From assembly GCA_945861845.1 (NCBI GenBank), contig CAMAWS010000058.1, positions 1 to 11,134 on the forward strand: 11,134 nucleotides of DNA. Direction: 5' to 3'. How positions within the stretch are numbered: the first letter of the stretch is position 1; each line of letters begins with the position of its first letter. The notes beneath the pieces were generated by a model. That model worked only from the letters and a program-made list of their open reading frames with translations, did not search any database and was not told where the DNA came from. The position numbers and the translations under genes were made by a program. This DNA comes from Candidatus Sulfopaludibacter sp. SbA3 (lineage in GTDB: Bacteria; Acidobacteriota; Terriglobia; 20CM-2-55-15). Positions 7,010 to 11,134 of the stretch are shown here, piece after piece.

Positions 7010-7501
7010 ATGGCCGTGGTTCATGCCCACACACCGGAACTCCGGACTTTCGGACAGAGTTCGGTAAAATTGTGCCCCGTGCTGAATAGCGCTCTTTTCA
7101 TCGGCGATGGACTGCCGATTTATGACATTACGAAGTTCACAGGCGGAGCGCCGTCGCCGGTTTCGTGCGTGGCCTGCATCAGCACTCCGCAACTGGGCAA
7201 GGCTCTGGCAATGGTGATGGGAGCGAAGGACGGCTCACTGCTGCTCGATCACGGTATCGCGCTGGGCGCACCCTCGGTGCGCGCGCTGGTGAGCCGCGCG
7301 TACGCTCTCAAGGTCAACGCAGCGATTCAGCAAATCGCTATTTCACTCGGTGGCACGGTCAGTTCATTTGATGGAACGGGTAAGGCTTCAACTCCTGCGG
7401 CATATCCGGAATGGGACTACTGGAAGCATGCGGTGCTGGGGTCTTGGGACATCAACTCCATACCAAAAACTGCCAACGGTCTGTCAATAACGCCCCGCTA
7501 A
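7010..7501 (+). CDS. Class II aldolase-family protein, C-terminal fragment
   Basis: 163 codons from the first ATG after the break; the true reading continues back to about 6992. It opens with MAVVHAHTPELRTFG, whose two His residues (5 and 7) are the metal-binding HxH. DHGIALGAPSVRALVSRAY supplies the third metal His (81) and the helix typical of the family C-terminal half. No ribosome binding site, signal peptide or plausible independent start is seen, so it is probably not made on its own. The TAA stop at 7499-7501 overlaps the first bases of the large inverted repeat downstream. Confidence 0.7.
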   Translation: MAVVHAHTPELRTFGQSSVKLCPVLNSALFIGDGLPIYDITKFTGGAPSPVSCVACISTPQLGKALAMVMGAKDGSLLLDHGIALGAPSVRALVSRAYALKVNAAIQQIAISLGGTVSSFDGTGKASTPAAYPEWDYWKHAVLGSWDINSIPKTANGLSITPR

Positions 7502-7567
7502 AGAATAAGGGAGACAGACTCCGAATTCCTGAACTACGGAATTTGGAGTCTGTCTCCCTTATTCTTT
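7500..7567. terminator. Near-perfect 30-bp inverted repeat, likely bidirectional terminator
   Basis: Arms 7500-7529 and 7538-7567 are complementary at 29 of 30 positions; the exception (G7523 with T7544) is a G-U pair in plus-strand RNA. The loop is 8 bases. The arm ends are A-rich and T-rich (AAAGAATAA and TTATTCTTT), so either strand yields a stem followed by U-rich RNA. It fills the gap between convergent genes (stops at 7501 and 7576), the classic place for a shared terminator. The perfection and length exceed what termination needs and suggest a small palindromic repeat element of REP or MITE type. No target-site duplication was found. Confidence 0.8.
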
Positions 7568-7575
7568 CTTCGTCT

Positions 7576-10500
7576 CTAGAACACGTACTTCAAAGCAATC
7601 TGCATGATGCGCTCAGTCGTTCCGCCGCTCTGGATCCGGCCGAAGTTCGAATCGGTTAGCACCGTAATCGGATTCCCCGGATTTAGATGGTTCGGCGCGT
7701 TGAACGCCTCGGCTCGAAACTCAACCGACTGGCCTTCCGTGACGCGGAACGTTCGAACCACGCCCATATCGATCCGGATGGTTCCGGGACCACTGATATT
7801 GGCTCGGCCCAAATTCCCGTACGTACCGGTTGCCGGTTGCGCGAACGCTGCCGGATTCAGCCAGCTGTTCTTGGATTTATCTGCCGTGTAAGGCGAGGCA
7901 AGTACCTGGTTTGGCCACTGATCAAGCGTGCCCGACAATGCATTGTCCAGACCAGAAGTCACGGTCAACTGCGCTCCAGACAGTACGCGGACGATTCCCG
8001 AAAGTCTCCAGCCGGTTCCAAGCACCCGCATGGCTGTGTTGGAAAAGGTCGGCGTCTCGTAGACCGTCGACATATTCAAATTGTGGCGGCGATCGAGTTC
8101 GCAATTACCCTTATTCACGCCACGGCGATCGGCAGTATAGGAACCGGCGGTCTGAATGACGTCGGAATACCCCTGATCGATACAGTGGGACAAGGTGTAA
8201 TTCCCCTGTACGGTAATGCCTCGTGTACGTCGCCTCTGAACGGAAAGAACCAACCCGTTGTAGCTTCGCGTTCCGCCGTCATTTACTTCAACGATGTTGC
8301 TGAAGAACTGTCCCTTGGCCGGATTGGCCAGAGACAATACGCGGCGCTGGTTGGTATTGGCGAGTGTGCTGGCGCCCGGTATGTAGACGGCCGGATTCGC
8401 CTCAATTCCCACCAACTGATGAACCACCTGGCTGCCGATATAGTTCCCCGCCACGAGCCAGTCCGCTCCGAGTTGTTTCTGGATATTCAAATTCCACTGA
8501 CTGATATACGAGCTTTTTAGATCCTGAGGAAGAACAGTGTAAACAGCCGCTGTTGGGAAAACCACGTTTGCGCTGATTGGAATCGGGAGAGGATTTCCTC
8601 CCGGATACCCCTGCCACGGATCGTCAAAACCACCGATCGGATTTGCTATCGAAATAATGCCGCCTCGCGGCGGCGAATTCCGGAGTCCGCCAAAACCGTT
8701 CAAGTGCGGATAGTCAAAAAATATCCCGTAAGCCGCGCGAACAACCGTCAGGCCATTGCCCTTTGGATCCCAGGCGAATCCCACGCGGGGAGCAAAGTGC
8801 ATCCAGCGGGTTTCATTGAGCCCGGTTCCGACATCGGCAACCCCCGGATCACCCGGAAACAGTATGCCGGCCGGTGCGTTCTTGAACACGGTGCTTCGAA
8901 GACCCTGATCGAACCAATCCCTCCCGAAGCGGGCGGATTTGGCCCTTGCATCGAACGGCCAGGAGAACGGTTCCCAGCGGAGGCCGGCATTCAATGTCAG
9001 CCTGGAGTTCGCCTTCCAGGTGTCCTGCGCATAAAGACCGGTGTAGTTCTGCCGGAGGTATTGCGCTGCAACCTGGTCCTGCGACCAGTTGTTCGGCTTG
9101 CCGATCATGAAATCACCCAAGCCCAGCCCGGAATTGGAAGCGTTGAACTGCATGCGGCCAGCGGTCCATGTACTGGAGATATAATTCATGTTCGAGTGGA
9201 TGAAATTCACTCCCAGCCCGAACTGGTGCGCTCCGCGGATCACGCTCAAATCGTCGACAAACTGAAAAGTGGTCGTGTTTGTCAGGCCGGGGGAACTCAT
9301 GTTGATACTGAAGCCGCCCGAAATGGTCAGCCTCATGAACTTCTTCATTCCTTCAGGGAAATAGAGACCCTTTACTCCCAGGTCGGTGTAGTTGGTGAAG
9401 TCCCGCAGCAGGTTCTTGTCGTTGACGCTGCGAACCAAAGTTCCCCGGAAAGAATTCACGGTGCTGGGGTTCAGCGAATAGGTGTCGCTCAGAACCAACG
9501 AATGGAAATTCCGCACATAGTCCGGAATACTGAGCGAAAGCAGGTTCTTCCCATCGTAATCGTTCGGGGTTTCCATGGCTCCGCCCTCATAACGCCCGAA
9601 CACAGAATGCTTTTCGCTCCATTGGTAGTCCATCCTCCCAATAGTCATGGTCTCGTTGGCGTTCTCCCGGCGGCCGAAAACAACCTGTCCGCATGGATCG
9701 GCCGTGGAGGGAAGCAGCTTTGTGAGATTCATGGAAGCATTCGAGAACAATGCAGGGCTGATCCGATTGTTAACAAACGGCGCTCTCAGGGCGACCTGCC
9801 GGCCGTTGTTGCAAGCTGGCGAAGTGACAGTCGTCCAGTCCCCGGCAAGCATCTGTGCCGTTGGAACATAACTGACAACGTTATTCGGCTCGGATCGTTG
9901 CAGCGTCCTTTGGTGACCCGCAAAGAAGAAGAGTTTATTCCTGACGATCGGCCCGCCTATGACACCGCCGAACTGATTGCGCTTGAGTCCGTCCTTGACG
10001 TGCGTGTACCCGCTGGCCGCATTGAACACCTTGTTCCGCACGAATTCAAACAGGCTGCCATGGAACTGGTTGGTTCCCGATTTCGTGACCGCGTTTATAG
10101 CGCCTGCCGAGTGCTGCCCGTACTGGGCAGGGACGGCGCTGGTTTCCACCTTGAACTCCTGCAGCGCATCCGGAAACGGCAGCGGCAGGTTGAGATTGCT
10201 GTAGGGATCGTTGTGCGTGCCTCCGTCCAACATGTACGTCAGGCCGTTCTGCAGTCCGCCACCAACGGAAATGCTATCTGTCGGCCAGGTTCTCGGCGTA
10301 GCCTGAACTCCACCTCCGACAGCGGCGCCCGAAAGAATGATCAACTCGGTGACCTGGCGCGCATTGAGCGGCAGCTCGAGCACGCGTACGTTGTCGATCA
10401 ACTGGCCGACACCGGTGCTGCGGGTTTCGACCAGGGCGGCGTCCGCTTGAACCTCGATGGTTTCGGAAACCTGACCAACGGCGAGCTGGACGTTAATGAC

Positions 10501-10806
10501 CGGATTGGCGCCTACCGCGAGCACGATACCGGTTTGCGAATACGTCCGGAATCCCGGAAGGGACGCTTCCAGACGATAAGGACCGATCGGCAGGTTTGGG
10601 AACGTGTACGAGCCCGTTTCATTGGTAACCACGGCGCGCATCAGGCCCGTGTCGGTCTGCATCACCGTTACTTCAACTCCCGGCAGAATTGCGCCGCTCT
10701 GATCCGTCACCGCACCGCTGATCTGCGCCGTTGACTGTGCCCAGGCAACGGTCGCGACCAAACACAAACATCCCACGACCAAACTAACGCAAATGCCGCG
10801 TTTCAT
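7576..10806 (-). CDS. TonB-dependent receptor, Oar-like, with carboxypeptidase regulatory-like domain
   Basis: Outer-membrane receptor of 1076 residues, about 220 shorter than its neighbour at 120-4007 and clearly diverged from it, so not a recent tandem copy. Residues 1-23 are a signal peptide (MKRGICVSLVVGCLCLVATV, cleavage after AWA). Residues ~28-108 are the CarboxypepD_reg domain (GAVTDQSGAILPGVEVTV, GSYTF, LPGF). The plug spans ~115-250, with LPLNARQV, YMLDGGTHNDPY and VTKSGTNQFHGSLFEF. The barrel includes KRNQFGGVIGGPIVRNKLFFF and ends in ALKYVF, again a terminal Phe. Stop is TAG. The start at 10806 is preferred over 10845 because GGAGG lies 7 bases upstream and the signal peptide starts there. 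The substrate is unknown. It is convergent with the aldolase gene and divergent from the gene at 11004. Confidence 0.93.
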   Translation of the reverse strand: MKRGICVSLVVGCLCLVATVAWAQSTAQISGAVTDQSGAILPGVEVTVMQTDTGLMRAVVTNETGSYTFPNLPIGPYRLEASLPGFRTYSQTGIVLAVGANPVINVQLAVGQVSETIEVQADAALVETRSTGVGQLIDNVRVLELPLNARQVTELIILSGAAVGGGVQATPRTWPTDSISVGGGLQNGLTYMLDGGTHNDPYSNLNLPLPFPDALQEFKVETSAVPAQYGQHSAGAINAVTKSGTNQFHGSLFEFVRNKVFNAASGYTHVKDGLKRNQFGGVIGGPIVRNKLFFFAGHQRTLQRSEPNNVVSYVPTAQMLAGDWTTVTSPACNNGRQVALRAPFVNNRISPALFSNASMNLTKLLPSTADPCGQVVFGRRENANETMTIGRMDYQWSEKHSVFGRYEGGAMETPNDYDGKNLLSLSIPDYVRNFHSLVLSDTYSLNPSTVNSFRGTLVRSVNDKNLLRDFTNYTDLGVKGLYFPEGMKKFMRLTISGGFSINMSSPGLTNTTTFQFVDDLSVIRGAHQFGLGVNFIHSNMNYISSTWTAGRMQFNASNSGLGLGDFMIGKPNNWSQDQVAAQYLRQNYTGLYAQDTWKANSRLTLNAGLRWEPFSWPFDARAKSARFGRDWFDQGLRSTVFKNAPAGILFPGDPGVADVGTGLNETRWMHFAPRVGFAWDPKGNGLTVVRAAYGIFFDYPHLNGFGGLRNSPPRGGIISIANPIGGFDDPWQGYPGGNPLPIPISANVVFPTAAVYTVLPQDLKSSYISQWNLNIQKQLGADWLVAGNYIGSQVVHQLVGIEANPAVYIPGASTLANTNQRRVLSLANPAKGQFFSNIVEVNDGGTRSYNGLVLSVQRRRTRGITVQGNYTLSHCIDQGYSDVIQTAGSYTADRRGVNKGNCELDRRHNLNMSTVYETPTFSNTAMRVLGTGWRLSGIVRVLSGAQLTVTSGLDNALSGTLDQWPNQVLASPYTADKSKNSWLNPAAFAQPATGTYGNLGRANISGPGTIRIDMGVVRTFRVTEGQSVEFRAEAFNAPNHLNPGNPITVLTDSNFGRIQSGGTTERIMQIALKYVF

Positions 10807-10813
10807 TATGTTT

Positions 10814-10818
10814 CCTCC
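10814..10818 (-). promoter_or_regulatory. Ribosome binding site of the second receptor
   Basis: The minus strand reads TTGGAGGAAACATAATG. GGAGG lies 7 bases before the ATG at 10806, fixing the start there rather than at 10845. Confidence 0.8.
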
Positions 10819-10888
10819 AAGTTCCGAAATTCGGACAACCTTCATGGTTCAGAAAATCCAACCCTTGAATCGTTTAGATTGAGCGAAG

Positions 10889-10916
10889 TAGATAACGAGC
10901 GAGTGACGGCTGTCAA
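10889..10916 (-). promoter_or_regulatory. Candidate sigma-70-like promoter of the second receptor
   Basis: On the minus strand a perfect TTGACA (10916-10911) is followed after 16 bases by TATCTA (10894-10889), a weak -10 with only the first three bases matching. The likely leader is about 75 bases. The strong -35 and the parallel with the first receptor make it plausible. Confidence 0.45.
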
Positions 10917-11003
10917 GACACGCCGGGCATTTTTTCTTGCTGACGGCCGATGACTAACCGTAATGTGACAGGCTTGGAACCGAATTAGGAAAGGACATGG
11001 AGA

Positions 11004-11134
11004 ATGCATGGTAATCGGATAAGTCTATTAGTAGTTATCGCGACAGCGGCTGTAGTTCTGTCGCCCCTGAAGATCCCCGTTGCTGCTGCCCAGGCCGCGC
11101 AACCCCTGCCAGCAGTCCCGCGGCTTTCAGATGG
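11004..11134 (+). CDS. Partial gene: exported protein N-terminus, runs off the window
   Basis: ATG at 11004 opens 43 codons without a stop up to the window end. The start MHGNRISLLVVIATAAVVLS is a basic then hydrophobic signal-peptide-like segment, with AAA-Q near residue 29 as a possible cleavage site, followed by a Pro-rich PLPAVPRLSD. The frame is preceded by AGGAAAGGA (10988-10996), about 7 bases before ATG. It is transcribed away from the second receptor. From memory, a short PR-x-x-DG motif after the signal peptide occurs in an exported acidobacterial family continuing with P-D-x-x-G-x-W, but the next residues are outside the window, so no function is assigned. Confidence 0.55.
   Translation, partial: MHGNRISLLVVIATAAVVLSPLKIPVAAAQAAQPLPAVPRLSD

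Larger units (their letters stand above)
6621..7501 (+). pseudogene. Class II aldolase/adducin-family lipoprotein, broken by frameshift
   Basis: The locus would encode about 293 residues if one base were restored near 6990. The first frame ends ...DERFIHGEI then TAA. From 6992 the adjacent frame reads KARPDIMAVVHAHTP, and together they give the family pattern E-x4-H-x3-Y-x-A-R-P-D-x3-V-V-H-x-H with only the Tyr codon spoiled. Family knowledge: such proteins (fuculose-phosphate aldolase fold) bind a divalent metal through HxH and a later His, with a Glu upstream as catalytic base. All of these are present: E116, the HAH, and the DHG later. Substrate is unknown. The lipobox suggests envelope location, unlike cytoplasmic sugar aldolases. 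Either a recent pseudogene or a sequence error. Confidence 0.8.

Noticed and set aside
8704..10734. A 676-codon open frame on the plus strand opposite the second receptor
   Set aside because: It lies wholly antisense to a well-supported receptor gene, has no ribosome binding site or recognisable domain, and reads as low-quality sequence with scattered His, Arg and Pro. It is a shadow frame produced by the codon bias of the real gene.

Overview
The window most resembles an Acidobacteriota chromosome or metagenome bin. The reasons are two large Oar-like TonB-dependent receptors with N-terminal carboxypeptidase-regulatory domains, an exported protein of many tandem propeller-like repeats, and a secreted class II aldolase-type lipoprotein. 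This is inference from gene style. No rRNA, tRNA, CRISPR array, transposase or phage gene was seen.

Layout, left to right. Positions 1-119 hold no gene but two palindromes, one lying just past the stop of the first receptor. Positions 120-4007 (minus strand) encode an outer-membrane receptor of 1295 residues with a good sigma-70-like promoter upstream. Positions 4313-6526 (plus) hold one continuous reading frame for an exported repeat protein, interrupted once by an in-frame TGA at 5672-5674. A strong intrinsic terminator follows at 6553-6594. Positions 6621-7501 (plus) encode a class II aldolase/adducin-family lipoprotein broken by a one-base frameshift at about 6990. A near-perfect 30-bp inverted repeat (7500-7567) separates it from a convergent second receptor of 1076 residues (7576-10806, minus). 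At the right edge a divergent gene begins at 11004 with a signal-peptide-like N-terminus and runs out of the window.

All complete products appear to go to the envelope: two outer-membrane receptors, one exported repeat protein and one lipoprotein enzyme. Nothing shows that they form a single pathway. Each gene seems to be its own transcription unit, separated by promoters or terminators.

The most interesting point is the in-frame TGA. The frame is open on both sides, the repeat pattern runs straight across it, and a small hairpin with a G-containing loop lies about 25-41 nt downstream, roughly where a bacterial SECIS element would be. A nonsense mutation or a sequence error is at least as likely as selenocysteine, particularly because the next gene is also broken by a single-base lesion.
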